A stretch of DNA of 64,000 nt, taken from Roseofilum capinflatum BLCC-M114 (GTDB taxonomy: Bacteria > Cyanobacteriota > Cyanobacteriia > Cyanobacteriales > Desertifilaceae). The position numbers were made by a program, and so were the translations under genes. Location of the stretch: positions 1 through 64,000 of the forward strand of contig NZ_JAQOSO010000117.1 in NCBI RefSeq assembly GCF_030068505.1, read 5' to 3'. A model generated the notes under the pieces. It saw only the letters and a program-made list of their open reading frames with translations. It made no database searches and had not been told where the DNA came from. Positions 1 to 9,448 of this stretch are shown in pieces (position 1 is the first letter of the stretch; each line of letters starts with the position of its first letter).

Positions 1-286
1 AGAGGGACTTTCACCCCCTTCTCCTATGGGAGAAGGGGGCAGGGGGATGAGGGGCAACCGAGAGCTTGCCCTCTCCCTCTATCCCTCTCCCACGGGAGAG
101 GGACTTTCACCTCCTTCTCCTGCGGGAGAAGGGGGCAGGGGGATGAGGGGCAACCGAGAGCTTGCCCTCTCCCTCTATCCCTCTCCCACGGGAGAGGGAC
201 TTTCACCTCCTTCTCCCTTCGACTTCGCTCAGGACAGCGCCTGTGGGAGAAGGGGGCAGGGGGATGAGGGCGTAACCGTTGGATAA
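1..286. repeat. 96-bp tandem repeat, about three units
   Basis: The unit beginning AGAGGGACTTTCAC starts at 1, 97 and 193, so the period is exactly 96 bp. Each unit contains nested palindromes (CTCCC-ACGG-GAGAGGG and CTTCTCC-GGAGAAGG types). The third unit carries an extra block near 217-243 with the CTTCGACTTCGCTCAGG motif that recurs elsewhere in the window. The array may continue beyond the left edge. No protein is expected here. The G/C-rich cores are the same material found inside the 160-200 bp miniature elements at 10756, 16080 and 29644. Confidence 0.85.
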
Positions 287-311
287 ATAGGAAAATGTTA
301 TAGTTGGTCTT

Positions 312-358
312 TAATTTTCCATTGCCCATTGTCTATTGTCCCTTGTCCCTTGTCTACT
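312..358. repeat. Short degenerate tandem repeat (CATTGCC/CCCTTGT type)
   Basis: A run of 7-8 bp units of the type CCATTGT/CCCTTGT fills the gap just before the peptidase gene. It resembles the short tandemly repeated repetitive (STRR) sequences known from filamentous cyanobacteria. No gene is seen here. Confidence 0.6.
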
Positions 359-367
359 TGAAAGATT

Positions 368-1720
368 ATGATTTTGGCTAATCTGGTGCGATCGCGCTGC
401 TCTAATCTCTCTCAACACATCGATTTTCCGGTGATCTTGTGGTCGGGTGCGCCGAGTCCCCGCAATTTTCCGGCTAATATTTATCCGTTTCGCGCCAATA
501 GTCATTTTCTCTATTTTGCCGGTCTCTCCATTCCCCGTGCTGCCATTCGTCTCTACCAGGGCAAGCTAGAATTATTTATGGACGATCCTGCCCCTGGTTC
601 GGTCTTGTGGCATGGCCCGGAACCGACGGGCGCTCAATGGGCAGAACAAATCGGCGCGGATGCTCATTATCCCTGGTCTGCTTTGGCTCAGAGGGCGAAG
701 GATGCAGCGACGCTACCGGTGCAGGATTGGGCAACTCGCCAGCAACAAGAGCAGATTTTAGGCCGTTCTCTGTCTCCTTTGGAGGGGGAAGATCTAGAGT
801 TGGCGAGGGCGGTGGTTGAGTTGCGTTTGTGCCAGGATGAAGGGGCGTTATCGGAAATTCGGCAAGCGGTGCAGGTGAGTGTAGAGGCGCATTTAGCGGG
901 GATGCGGGGGACGGCTCAGGCGAAAACGGAGGCTCAGGTGCGATCGCTCATTGAAGGGGTATTTATTGCCCATGAAATGACCCCAGCTTACACGAGTATT
1001 GTCACCGTTCATGGGGAAATTCTACATCATGACCGCTCCCCCCATGCCTTGAAGTCTGGCGATTTATTGCTGGTGGATGCCGGAGCGGAAACCCTGGGAG
1101 GATGGGCTTCTGATATTACTCGCACTTGGCCGGTGAATGGCCGGTTTTCGCCGACGCAACGGGCGGTTTATGAGGTGGTTTTAGCCGCTCACGATCGCTG
1201 TATTGCCCAAGTTAAACCCGGTCGAGAATACGAGGAAATCCATCTAGAGGGCGCTTTGGCGATGGCAGAAGGTTTGGTTGATTTAGGCATTTTAACCGGC
1301 AATCCGGAAAGCCTAGTAGAACAGGATGCCCATGCCCTGTTTTTCCCCCATGGCATCGGTCATTTACTGGGCTTAGATGTCCATGATATGGAAGATTTGG
1401 GGGATTTAGCTGGTTATGCTCCAGGACGCAACAGGAGCGATCGCTTTGGCTTGCAGTTTTTGCGCTTAAATCGTCCTCTAAAATCGGGCATGGTGGTCAC
1501 CATTGAACCCGGATTTTATCAAGTTCCCGCCATCTTAAACAATCCCCAATTTCGCGCCCAATATGATAGGGTCGTCAACTGGGAAAAACTCAGCCAATTT
1601 AGCGATGTACGGGGCATTCGCATCGAGGACGATGTACTGGTCACAGACCAGGGTTCCGAGGTGTTAACGGTGCAACTCCCCACCGCTCCAGACCAGATTG
1701 AACAGGCGATTGTTGAGTAA
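368..1720 (+). CDS. pepP: Xaa-Pro aminopeptidase (aminopeptidase P, M24B family)
   Basis: This 450-residue protein should remove an N-terminal amino acid that precedes proline, as a cytoplasmic dinuclear metallopeptidase. The N-terminal half is the AMP_N-type domain. The C-terminal half is a pita-bread fold with the expected metal ligands visible: the D in VDAGAE, the D in SDITRTW, the H in HGIGHLLGLDVHD, the E in TIEPGFY and the E in RIEDDVLVT. The length is normal for the family. The ATG at 368 follows a short repeat tract with no strong ribosome-binding site, and no better internal start is evident. It appears monocistronic, with a miniature repeat element just downstream. Family assignment is secure. 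The exact substrate range is inferred. Confidence 0.93.
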   Translation: MILANLVRSRCSNLSQHIDFPVILWSGAPSPRNFPANIYPFRANSHFLYFAGLSIPRAAIRLYQGKLELFMDDPAPGSVLWHGPEPTGAQWAEQIGADAHYPWSALAQRAKDAATLPVQDWATRQQQEQILGRSLSPLEGEDLELARAVVELRLCQDEGALSEIRQAVQVSVEAHLAGMRGTAQAKTEAQVRSLIEGVFIAHEMTPAYTSIVTVHGEILHHDRSPHALKSGDLLLVDAGAETLGGWASDITRTWPVNGRFSPTQRAVYEVVLAAHDRCIAQVKPGREYEEIHLEGALAMAEGLVDLGILTGNPESLVEQDAHALFFPHGIGHLLGLDVHDMEDLGDLAGYAPGRNRSDRFGLQFLRLNRPLKSGMVVTIEPGFYQVPAILNNPQFRAQYDRVVNWEKLSQFSDVRGIRIEDDVLVTDQGSEVLTVQLPTAPDQIEQAIVE

Positions 1721-1736
1721 TGAGTAAATAAGTCAT

Positions 1737-1898
1737 ATCAAGTCCGGTTTCCGCAAGCGGACATGAAAATTTGTTAAGAAGCGGGCAAGATGCCCGCACT
1801 CCTCGAATTCTTTGATATGACTGGAGTGGGAGCATCTTGCTCCCTGGATTTTTAATTAGGGTATTTCCGCTTCGCGGACATGAATAAGCGAACTTGAT
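1737..1898 (+). mobile_element. MITE-like element, family A, copy 1
   Basis: A 162-bp noncoding element begins ATCAAGTCCGG and ends CGAACTTGAT, which are imperfect terminal inverted repeats. It is flanked by a perfect 5-bp direct repeat GTCAT (1732-1736 and 1899-1903), which looks like a target duplication. Inside are hairpins GCGGGCA/TGCCCGC and GGGAGCA/TGCTCCC and two copies of the small palindrome TTTCCGC..GCGGACATGA. An essentially identical copy lies at 21091-21252, and inverted relatives lie at 44276 and 46682. It contains no transposase and may also act as a terminator for the upstream peptidase gene. Confidence 0.85.
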
Positions 1899-1928
1899 GT
1901 CATCTCCCCATCCTCACTATTTCCCCAA

Positions 1929-2345
1929 CTAACTAACCATGCGCTTATTTTGCTTGACCAAAGGTTCCAATTGTTTATCAATTCTACGAATATGATTAAC
2001 AAACCAATCGAGTAAATTTTTCTGTACTTTATTGGCAACTATATCGAGATTTTGATGAGTGTCAATTTCTCCTTTGATTTGCGTCAACATCTGCACAAAA
2101 TTCTGATGAGCCTTTTGATTATCACAAGCCACCGGACACTGATGATTATTCATGCATCCTTCTTCATAGCGAAAATGAACCGCAACATAACCATCCAACA
2201 TTTTTAAGATACTTTTGATTTCCCGGTCAGATTTTTTCGTCTTCAATCCTTCTAGCAACCGATCCATTTCATCGAGCAACTGTTGATGTTGAAGATCGAG
2301 TAAGGGAATGCCAATTTTCAACGAATCTATCCAAGTTCGTGGCAT
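1929..2345 (-). CDS. Bacteriohemerythrin-like protein
   Basis: This 138-residue single-domain protein resembles bacterial hemerythrins, which bind O2 reversibly at a di-iron site in a four-helix bundle. Candidate iron ligands are H20 (DLQHQQL), H57 and E61 (VHFRYEEG), H80 (AHQNF), and H118 with D123 (NHIRRID). The histidine usually found four residues before H80 is an asparagine here (N76), so one ligand may be replaced, perhaps by H68. A CPVACDN stretch lies between. There is no signal peptide or membrane segment, so it should be cytoplasmic. It is a single gene between a repeat element and the divergent PBP gene. A role in O2 storage or sensing is inferred. Confidence 0.85.
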   Translation of the reverse strand: MPRTWIDSLKIGIPLLDLQHQQLLDEMDRLLEGLKTKKSDREIKSILKMLDGYVAVHFRYEEGCMNNHQCPVACDNQKAHQNFVQMLTQIKGEIDTHQNLDIVANKVQKNLLDWFVNHIRRIDKQLEPLVKQNKRMVS

Positions 2346-2566
2346 TATTGACCTCTTTAGGTTTAAATAGTAAAAGAATTGAACGCGATTCTAGCATGAC
2401 TTACCGGAAGGAAAGTTGATCTAATCATAAAGATTTTCTAGGTCTATTGATTGTATAGTATAGAAAAAGACATTTATTTTTTCCGAAACCGTAATTAATC
2501 CGGATGAGTCTAGGGTGCAGTCGAAAACAAGCCAATAACTCGAAGAAACAGCAACAGGGAACTTAT

Positions 2567-4324
2567 ATGACTTCCATCTCTTCCTGGTTTGCCGAAAGCA
2601 CACCCGCAAAAATTGCTCGTAAACGGTTACCTCAAACCTTAACGTTTATTCTGATTTTTACTACCATTTTCATAGGATATACTTACCAATTAGTAGAATT
2701 ACAAATTATTCACGGAACAGAAAATCGAGAACGAGCGGAAAGTAATCGCATTCGCCAAGTTCCTGTGCCTTCAGACCGGGGCAATATTTTCGATCGCCAC
2801 GGCAACATTCTAGTCTCTAACCGTCTCTCGCGATCGGTGTACCTTTGGCCCAAGGAGCGATCGCCCCAACAATGGCAAATCCAAGCGCAAAACTTGGCCA
2901 CTGTCCTCGATATCCCCGAACAGGAAATTATCGAAAAACTCGAAGCCGATGACTATCAGTCGCGCTTACCGATTCGCATTTACCGCAATTTGAGCTTAGA
3001 GAAATTTACCGCTCTGTCTGAATTAAACTTGTTGGGAGTCGAAATTCGCTCTGAATCTAATCGTCTCTATCCCTATGGAACCCTAGCCAGCCATGTCATC
3101 GGTTATGTGGGAGAAGCCACCCGCGAGGAACTCGAAGCTCATCCCGATTATCCCATGGGCATGATTGTCGGACAAATGGGCATAGAACGGTTAGCCAATG
3201 AGCAGCTCAAGGGAGAATGGGGAGGCCGGTTAGTAGAGGTGAATGCCAAAGGGGAAGAGTTGCAAGAATTAGGCTTAGATGAGCCTCGCTCTGGGGACTC
3301 GGTGCAGCTCACCCTAGATTTAGAGTTACAAAAAGCGGCCGAGCAAGCGTTAGGAAATCGTCGCGGTGGGGTGGTTGCGCTGGATGTGAAAACGGGGGGA
3401 GTCCTAGCGATGGCAAGCGGGCCGACGTTTAACCCACAAATTTTCACCCGTCGCGTCACCAGTCAGGAGTGGGAAGAGCTACAAGGGGAAGATGAACCGT
3501 TTTTAAATCGCGCTCTTCAGGGTTATCCCCCAGGGAGTACGTTTAAGATCGTCACCGCAGCAGCAGGGATGGAGTCGGGCAAGTTTAGCCCCCATTCTAC
3601 TCTGATGACTTCGGCCTATATTACTGTGGGGGGCATTCAGTTCCACGAACATAGTGGCGGTTATGGGGTGATTGGTTTTCGGGATGCTCTGGCTTACAGC
3701 AGTAATACGTTTTTCTATCAGATGGGGATGGAAGCGGGAGTGGAGGCGATCGCCGAATGGGCCCAAAATATGGGTATTGGCCCAACTACAGATTTAAGTT
3801 TACTGGGTTTAAACGGAGGACGCAATGGTTCGGTTCCGACTCCTGAACAAAAGCAAGAACTCTATGGTGAGCCTTGGTATAGTGGCGATACGGTGAGTAT
3901 GTCCATTGGTCAGGGGTTGGTTTTGGCTTCTCCCTTGGAGTTGGCGGTGATGGTGAGCAGTATTGCCAATGGGGGAATGCGGGTTAAACCCCATTTATTA
4001 GCGTCCCAAACCGATACCGAAAAGATGCAACCGGAACCCACAGGCTTATCTCCTGACACCGTAGCAGCCATTCGCGAGGGTTTGGTGGCGGTGGTGCAAA
4101 AGGGGACGGGACGAGGAATGAATGATGGCACGATTCCCCTGACAGCCGGAAAAACGGGAACTTCGGAAGTTTTGGGACAAAAATCCCATGCGGTGTATGT
4201 GGGATATGGGCCGGTGAGTGACCCCCAAGTGGCGATCGCCGTTGTGGTAGAAAATGGCGGTTACGGTGGAGCGACCGCTCTACCGGTGGCTCAAGCTATT
4301 TTTAAAGCTTATTTCCGCCAGTAG
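2567..4324 (+). CDS. mrdA: Penicillin-binding protein 2, class B transpeptidase
   Basis: This is a peptidoglycan D,D-transpeptidase of the elongation machinery, anchored in the inner membrane. One membrane segment (about residues 20-42) follows a short cytoplasmic tail. Next come the PBP dimer domain and a transpeptidase domain with all three active-site motifs: STFK (serine near residue 324), SSN (AYSSNTFF) and KTG (AGKTGTSE). I place the start at the ATG at 2567 (MTSISSW). An in-frame ATG at 2504 would add 21 lysine- and serine-rich residues. The length (585 aa) is normal. No rodA partner is adjacent. The PBP2-type name comes from overall layout, and another class B PBP cannot be fully excluded. 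Confidence 0.88.
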   Translation: MTSISSWFAESTPAKIARKRLPQTLTFILIFTTIFIGYTYQLVELQIIHGTENRERAESNRIRQVPVPSDRGNIFDRHGNILVSNRLSRSVYLWPKERSPQQWQIQAQNLATVLDIPEQEIIEKLEADDYQSRLPIRIYRNLSLEKFTALSELNLLGVEIRSESNRLYPYGTLASHVIGYVGEATREELEAHPDYPMGMIVGQMGIERLANEQLKGEWGGRLVEVNAKGEELQELGLDEPRSGDSVQLTLDLELQKAAEQALGNRRGGVVALDVKTGGVLAMASGPTFNPQIFTRRVTSQEWEELQGEDEPFLNRALQGYPPGSTFKIVTAAAGMESGKFSPHSTLMTSAYITVGGIQFHEHSGGYGVIGFRDALAYSSNTFFYQMGMEAGVEAIAEWAQNMGIGPTTDLSLLGLNGGRNGSVPTPEQKQELYGEPWYSGDTVSMSIGQGLVLASPLELAVMVSSIANGGMRVKPHLLASQTDTEKMQPEPTGLSPDTVAAIREGLVAVVQKGTGRGMNDGTIPLTAGKTGTSEVLGQKSHAVYVGYGPVSDPQVAIAVVVENGGYGGATALPVAQAIFKAYFRQ

Positions 4325-4373
4325 ACCCTGAGAAATTGCTAACCTGGAGAAGATATCCTCTGAGTCACGAAAG

Positions 4374-4961
4374 ATGAGTAGTCAGGAAGGAAAGGCGATC
4401 GTTAATGAGCTAAAAACCCAGATCCTAATCTTGGCTGGGTTTGTGATCACCTTCTGGGTGGTCGAAATTGTAGATCTAATCGTTTATCAAGGACAACTGG
4501 ATCAATATGGCATTCTTCCCCGCCATATTATCGGTTTGCGCGGCATCCTCTGGTCTCCGTTCTTGCATGGTAATCTTGCCCATTTAATCGCCAATACCGG
4601 CCCATTTCTGATTTTGGGATGGTTGGTGATGGTGCAAGAAACCACAGATTTCTTTTGGGTCACCGCCATTACCATGTTAGTAGCGGGGGGTGGCGTATGG
4701 CTATTTGGGGCCCCAGCCTTTCATATTGGCGCGAGTAGTTTAATTTTTGGTTATTTGGGGTTTTTACTCTTTCGAGGCTTGTTTGAGCGCAATTTAGGCT
4801 CGATCGCCCTTTCCCTAGTTGTCGGTTTCATTTATGGCGGTCTCATCTGGGGGGTACTTCCCGGACAACCCGGCATTTCCTGGGAAGGTCACCTCTTTGG
4901 ACTCATTGGAGGTGTTCTCGCTGCTCGCTTTTTAGCCAACCGGAAACGGACACAGGGGTAA
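4374..4961 (+). CDS. Rhomboid-family intramembrane serine protease
   Basis: This 195-residue polytopic membrane protein has the rhomboid signature: N74 in HGNLAHLIANTGP, the nucleophile S121 in HIGASSLIFGYLG and the base H173 in WEGHLFGLIGG. The serine and histidine form the catalytic dyad that cleaves substrates within the membrane. About six hydrophobic segments are visible, the minimal rhomboid core, with no added soluble domain. It lies 49 bp after the PBP gene on the same strand and could be co-transcribed. The substrate is unknown. Confidence 0.85.
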   Translation: MSSQEGKAIVNELKTQILILAGFVITFWVVEIVDLIVYQGQLDQYGILPRHIIGLRGILWSPFLHGNLAHLIANTGPFLILGWLVMVQETTDFFWVTAITMLVAGGGVWLFGAPAFHIGASSLIFGYLGFLLFRGLFERNLGSIALSLVVGFIYGGLIWGVLPGQPGISWEGHLFGLIGGVLAARFLANRKRTQG

Positions 4962-4971
4962 TCGTTCAGCA

Positions 4972-4998
4972 ATTGTTCATTGTTCATTGTTCATTATC
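4972..4998. repeat. Short tandem repeat TTGTTCA
   Basis: Three to four copies of the heptamer TTGTTCA occur between two convergent genes and just reach the stop codon of the GGDEF/EAL gene. This is STRR-type sequence. Confidence 0.65.
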
Positions 4999-7858
4999 CC
5001 CTGAGATAGTCTCGAAAGGCTTGCGCGGTTAAGGGTTTGCTGAAATAATAGCCTTGACCGTAGTCACAGCCTAGGCTTTGCAAAAATGCTTGCTGCTCGG
5101 CGGTTTCGATTCCTTCGGCGATCGATTTTAAGCCCAGGGACTGAGCCATTCCCACAATTGTTTTTACTAGGGAGACGGCTTCTGGATCTTCAGGAATTTC
5201 GGAAATAAAAGAGCGGTCAATCTTTAAGACTTGGAAGGGATAGCGCTTGAGAGTGCTGAGAGAAGAGTATCCAGTGCCAAAATCATCAATGGCTAACCGA
5301 ATCTGGCGATCGTGTAATGCTTGGATTAATTCTTTCGCATTGGGAATATCTTCCATCAACAGCCGTTCGGTAATTTCCAGTTCTAAACACTGGGTGCTAA
5401 TCTGATAGCGTTGAACAGTTGCCAAAATCTCCTTGATAAAATTCGATTCTCGAAATTCACGGGGAGATAAATTAACGGCAACCCAGAGGGGAGAATCATG
5501 TAAATTTTTCCATTGAGCCGCTTCTGCACAAGCTCGATCTAGGGCCCAGGCTCCCAATTCTACAATTAATCCCGTTTCTTCAGCAATGGGAATAAATCGA
5601 TCGGGCCTAACTTGACCGAGTTCTGAATTAGACCATCGCATTAACGCTTCTGCGCCTACAACAGATCCTGATTTGAGGTCAATAAAGGGTTGATAGACCA
5701 TATACAGTTCATTGTGGGAAATGGCATGACGCAGGTGTTTTTCGACTAAATTTCGAGTCTGAACTTGCTGATTAATTTGAGAGGTAAAAAACTTAAAGGT
5801 ATTGCGCCCTTCATTTTTAGCTTTATACATGGCAGAATCAGCATTTTTCATCAGCATTACTGCATCGAATCCATCTTCCGGATATAGGGCAATGCCAATA
5901 CTGACCGAAATGAAAATTTCTTCTCTTTGGATATGAAAAGGAGTTTTAAAAACTTGTAGAATATTATGGGCAATATTTTCTGGATCGTAGAGGGATTGAA
6001 GATGAGGCAGAAGAATCAAGAATTCATCACCGCCTAATCGGGCTAAGGTATCGCTTTTTTGGATACACAGGAGTAATCTTTGGGCTACTTCTTGTAGCAG
6101 TTCATCACCGAGTTCATGGCCTAAACTTTCATTGATTTGCTTAAAGTGATCGAGATCCAATAGCAAAATCGCGACCTGATTTTTTTTCTCCTCGGCTTGG
6201 GTAATAGCCTGCTGGAGGCGATCGCGAGCTAAGATCCGATTGGGTAAGGCTGTTAAGGTATCATAATTAGCTTGATATTCTAAGAGCGCCTCATTTTGCT
6301 TGCGTTGGGTAATATCTTCTTTAACGGCAACAAAATGGGTGATTTCTCCTTCTAGATTTCTGATGGGGGAAATCGAAGCATATTCCCAAAAGATATGGCC
6401 ATTCTTACGTTTATTCTTAAATTCTCCATACCATTCTTTCCCGGATGCGATCGTCTCCCACATGGTTTTATATTCTTGATCGCCGGTATGACCGGATTTC
6501 AAAATTCGGGGATTTTTTCCTTTAACTTCTTCGGCACTATAACCCGTCACTTTTTCAAATTTAGGATTGACATATTCGATATTTCCCTGAGCATCGGTAA
6601 TGACAATAGACGCAGGACTTTGTTCAGAAGCTTGATAGAGAATTTGTAATTTTTCCTGGGCTTGTTTGAGGCTGGTAATATCAATCAGGGAGACTAGATG
6701 GGCCATTTCTTTTTCCCAAGGAATTTCTACGGCTCTCACTTGCAAGATCACGGGGACTTGTCCCCATTTTTCTAAGACAATTTCTGTGGTTTTTCCAGAG
6801 GTATCTACAGCAAAGTAAGTGCCAATTAAATCTTCTTTTTTCTGGTTTAATAAATTCTCGGCTACAGGATTGGCAAAAACAATTTGACTGTTTTGGTTTA
6901 AGATCACTAAGCCATGAATATGGGTGGTAATGATATTTTTGAGTCGCTGTTCGCTTTGACGCAGGTCTTGATCGGCTTGATAGCGATCGCTAATATCAGT
7001 ATACACGGCAATTGTGCCGGTAAATTTGCCACTGACATCTAACATGCGCTTAAATTTGACTTCAAACCAGCGTTGACCGGTCTGAGTCCAGAGTTGAGCT
7101 TCATAGCGCTGTTCTGATTCCTCGGAGTTGATAAAATTGAGTACCTGTTGATTGAGCCAAGGCAGTTCGAGTTCAATCGGTTCTGGACTATAATAGAGGG
7201 AACCCGGAACCGTCATTTCTGTAAAAGTCCGAGCAGCAGATGCATTTAAGTTAACAATTTCATTTTTCTTGTTAAGTAGGAACACTGAATCGCCGAGGCT
7301 TTCAAATAAAGTTAAGTATTTATTCTTGATATTTGCCAAATTGCGATTTTCTGCTTGTAATTCTCGGATAGCTTGATTGGTATTTTGACTCACCCATTCT
7401 CCACAAAACCCTAGCTCAATTCGGTCAAAAAATCGATGGATAAATAATCGATATTGCTGACATTTTTCCGGAGTAAATTGTCCTAGTTCAAGTAAATCGA
7501 GATAGGCTTGTCGATAATACTTAAATAATCCCAAAAAGAGTTCGATGGTAATTCCCCGACTGCGATGGCGTTGCGCCTCAAGAATGCCAAACTCAGTCCC
7601 GATATCCAGAGTTTTGGGGGGATGGGGCGTTAATTCTTGAATTCCACGATTTTCGGCGATCGCCTCCATTAAAGGCGTGGATAACCCACAAATTGAAACG
7701 CGCCAAGCTTCTGCTAATGTTGAGGTATAAACTGCATATCCCTGTTGCTTGGCATAGTACAAGATTTGATTCATTAACCACTCTTCATGACTGGCAATTA
7801 AATCAGATAAAGGTTGAAAAGGATTCTCCGAAGAATTATATGGGTCTGCATTAGTCAT
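4994..7858 (-). CDS. RsbRD-like, multi-PAS, GGDEF-EAL cyclic-di-GMP protein
   Basis: This 954-residue cytoplasmic protein is predicted to make and/or degrade cyclic di-GMP. Residues about 10-160 resemble the RsbRD/RsbR N-terminal sensor domain (SHEEWL and FLGLFKYYRQAY). Three PAS/PAC segments follow (about 185-530, including ENIEYVNPKFEKVTGYS-type text), then GGDEF (about 545-700) with an intact GGDEF, then EAL (about 715-950) with an intact EALMRW and the later DDFGTGYSSL and KIDRSFI motifs. The inhibitory I-site RxxD five residues before GGDEF reads QKSD, so product inhibition may be lost. There is no membrane segment. It stands alone. Which activity dominates cannot be read from sequence. 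Confidence 0.9.
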   Translation of the reverse strand: MTNADPYNSSENPFQPLSDLIASHEEWLMNQILYYAKQQGYAVYTSTLAEAWRVSICGLSTPLMEAIAENRGIQELTPHPPKTLDIGTEFGILEAQRHRSRGITIELFLGLFKYYRQAYLDLLELGQFTPEKCQQYRLFIHRFFDRIELGFCGEWVSQNTNQAIRELQAENRNLANIKNKYLTLFESLGDSVFLLNKKNEIVNLNASAARTFTEMTVPGSLYYSPEPIELELPWLNQQVLNFINSEESEQRYEAQLWTQTGQRWFEVKFKRMLDVSGKFTGTIAVYTDISDRYQADQDLRQSEQRLKNIITTHIHGLVILNQNSQIVFANPVAENLLNQKKEDLIGTYFAVDTSGKTTEIVLEKWGQVPVILQVRAVEIPWEKEMAHLVSLIDITSLKQAQEKLQILYQASEQSPASIVITDAQGNIEYVNPKFEKVTGYSAEEVKGKNPRILKSGHTGDQEYKTMWETIASGKEWYGEFKNKRKNGHIFWEYASISPIRNLEGEITHFVAVKEDITQRKQNEALLEYQANYDTLTALPNRILARDRLQQAITQAEEKKNQVAILLLDLDHFKQINESLGHELGDELLQEVAQRLLLCIQKSDTLARLGGDEFLILLPHLQSLYDPENIAHNILQVFKTPFHIQREEIFISVSIGIALYPEDGFDAVMLMKNADSAMYKAKNEGRNTFKFFTSQINQQVQTRNLVEKHLRHAISHNELYMVYQPFIDLKSGSVVGAEALMRWSNSELGQVRPDRFIPIAEETGLIVELGAWALDRACAEAAQWKNLHDSPLWVAVNLSPREFRESNFIKEILATVQRYQISTQCLELEITERLLMEDIPNAKELIQALHDRQIRLAIDDFGTGYSSLSTLKRYPFQVLKIDRSFISEIPEDPEAVSLVKTIVGMAQSLGLKSIAEGIETAEQQAFLQSLGCDYGQGYYFSKPLTAQAFRDYLRG

Positions 7859-8127
7859 AGATTATTGTAGGGAAATTAATCTTTTTGCCTCAACTCCATC
7901 AGTCCAGGGAGGAACTTCATGTTTTTAACCTCCCGATGATACTGTCTTTAACTATTCTAAGTCGAATCCCAGGACAATGGTTGACTTTTGTTTCAGTTTG
8001 TTACACTGAACGCCAAGAGTAACTCATACACAACGAGCTATATTAAGAAAATTGTTTTCAGGTCTGAATCTATGACCGGTTGGGTCTGGCATCCACTGGT
8101 AGCGTTAAAAATTTTTCAGGCGATGAT

Positions 8128-8403
8128 CTATTGGCGGTTTTCTAGGCGAAAAAGCAACACCATAAGGGCAATTACACCAAGCTGTACGGCTAAGTTGCCT
8201 AAATTGGTGGTTATCTGATCTCCGGAAGCGAGTTTAGCCAAGAAAATAAAGGCTCCGATTAAACCGGAGGTGGCAAAGGTAGCGTAAATAAATTGACGTA
8301 ATCCCCGATAGGGTGCTTTAGCTTCTGCTTTGAGGCGAGCATATTTTTCTGGACTGAGGGAGGATTTGCGCCCAGGTTTGGAGCGCGGAGGATCGGAAGG
8401 CAT
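8128..8403 (-). CDS. DUF3493-like small membrane protein
   Basis: This 91-residue protein has a basic, proline-rich N-terminus, the motif EKYARLKAEAKAPYRGLRQFIY and two hydrophobic segments (about residues 38-57 and 66-84). The pattern matches DUF3493, a cyanobacterial and plastid family whose plant relatives (LPA1/REP27-type proteins) are linked to photosystem II assembly or repair. That link is known for the family and only inferred here. The 268 bp between it and the GGDEF/EAL gene hold no gene that I can support. Confidence 0.7.
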   Translation of the reverse strand: MPSDPPRSKPGRKSSLSPEKYARLKAEAKAPYRGLRQFIYATFATSGLIGAFIFLAKLASGDQITTNLGNLAVQLGVIALMVLLFRLENRQ

Positions 8404-8502
8404 AGGTTGATCAAGTCAGGCATATGGGAACATTTTACCATAGAGAAGGCTTAAGATTAGAAGAAATAGGGGTTATAGTATAAGGTTTAGGTTTAAATTG
8501 AA

Positions 8503-9363
8503 ATGTTTGTGCAGTTAATGGAATCTGAACGTAAGGTTAAAAGCGTCTACACTGATGGAGCATGTTTAGGAAATCCTGGCCCAGGGGGATGGGCTGTAGT
8601 GGTCAATTTTACAGATGGCTCCGTTTATGAGATGGGAGGATCGGAGGGGGAAACAACGAATAACCGCATGGAGTTACAGGGAGCGATCGCCGGGTTAAGG
8701 TTGGTGGTGGCTTCGGGGCAAACAGAAGCGGTAACGGTGTTTACGGATAGTGACTATGTGCGTAAGGGGATTACCCAATGGATTCGAGGCTGGAAAAATA
8801 AGGGCTGGAAAACCTCTCAGGGAAAGCCGGTACAAAATCAGGATTTGTGGGAAAGTTTAGACCAATTGAATTCTAAGATGGTAACTTGGCAATATGTGCC
8901 TGCCCATACGGGCGATCGCGATAATGAACGCTGTGATGCGATCGCCAAAGCCTTCGCCAGTGGGCGCTCTCCTGACCTAAAACAAGCTTTAGAAACTCAA
9001 AAGGGATCGAGTGTTTCCCCCCTAAACGGACAGAACGCGCTACAATCCACGGATGTTGCTTTAAACAGTGGCATGACAGATGTAAGTGCTTCTTCTAATC
9101 CCCTTTCCTCCGACAATGCGGAGAATTTACCCCGTGATGTACGGGTTGGACAACTGCGAAACCTGATCGAAACCTTACGCATTGCTGACGAAATTGCCAG
9201 TCATGCTTATTTAATTACTAGCTCAGAGTTGGCAGATTTAATGGATGTCAATGCGAGTGCGGTTACCAGTCGCGGCGATCACTGGGTTTGGCGAAACTGG
9301 GTGGTTTCCAGGGTTCGGCGAGAGGGGAATCAAATCCTATGGCAACTTGAGAGAGTTGATTAG
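8503..9363 (+). CDS. rnhA: Ribonuclease HI with C-terminal extension
   Basis: RNase HI cuts the RNA strand of RNA-DNA hybrids. The first 150 residues carry the full catalytic set: D18 (YTDGACLGNPGPGGWA), E57 (NNRMELQGA), D82 (FTDSDYV), H135 and D145 (HTGDRDNERCDAIA). Residues 155-286 are an extra domain. Its first half is low-complexity, and its last 70 residues (beginning RVGQLRNLIETL) look like a compact helical, possibly nucleic-acid-binding module. E. coli RNase HI is about 155 aa, so this protein is nearly twice as long. Two in-frame ATGs (8503 and 8518) are possible starts. It converges on the next gene with a shared terminator hairpin. Confidence 0.92.
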   Translation: MFVQLMESERKVKSVYTDGACLGNPGPGGWAVVVNFTDGSVYEMGGSEGETTNNRMELQGAIAGLRLVVASGQTEAVTVFTDSDYVRKGITQWIRGWKNKGWKTSQGKPVQNQDLWESLDQLNSKMVTWQYVPAHTGDRDNERCDAIAKAFASGRSPDLKQALETQKGSSVSPLNGQNALQSTDVALNSGMTDVSASSNPLSSDNAENLPRDVRVGQLRNLIETLRIADEIASHAYLITSSELADLMDVNASAVTSRGDHWVWRNWVVSRVRREGNQILWQLERVD

Positions 9364-9418
9364 GGTGTAATGGGGTCAATTCAATTAATTAATAGACCTT
9401 ATACACAATCTCAATTCC

Positions 9419-9448
9419 TGTAGGGGCAAACAGCCGTTCGCCCCTACA
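9419..9448. terminator. Bidirectional hairpin between convergent genes
   Basis: A perfect 9-bp inverted repeat, TGTAGGGGC (9419-9427) and GCCCCTACA (9440-9448), lies between the rnhA stop and the stop of the minus-strand membrane protein, overlapping the latter. Position and symmetry suit a bidirectional terminator. The same arm sequence is typical of dispersed cyanobacterial palindromes. Confidence 0.6.

Noticed and set aside
1..286. Possible CRISPR array
   Set aside because: The repeats are contiguous 96-bp units without unique spacers, and no cas gene is nearby.
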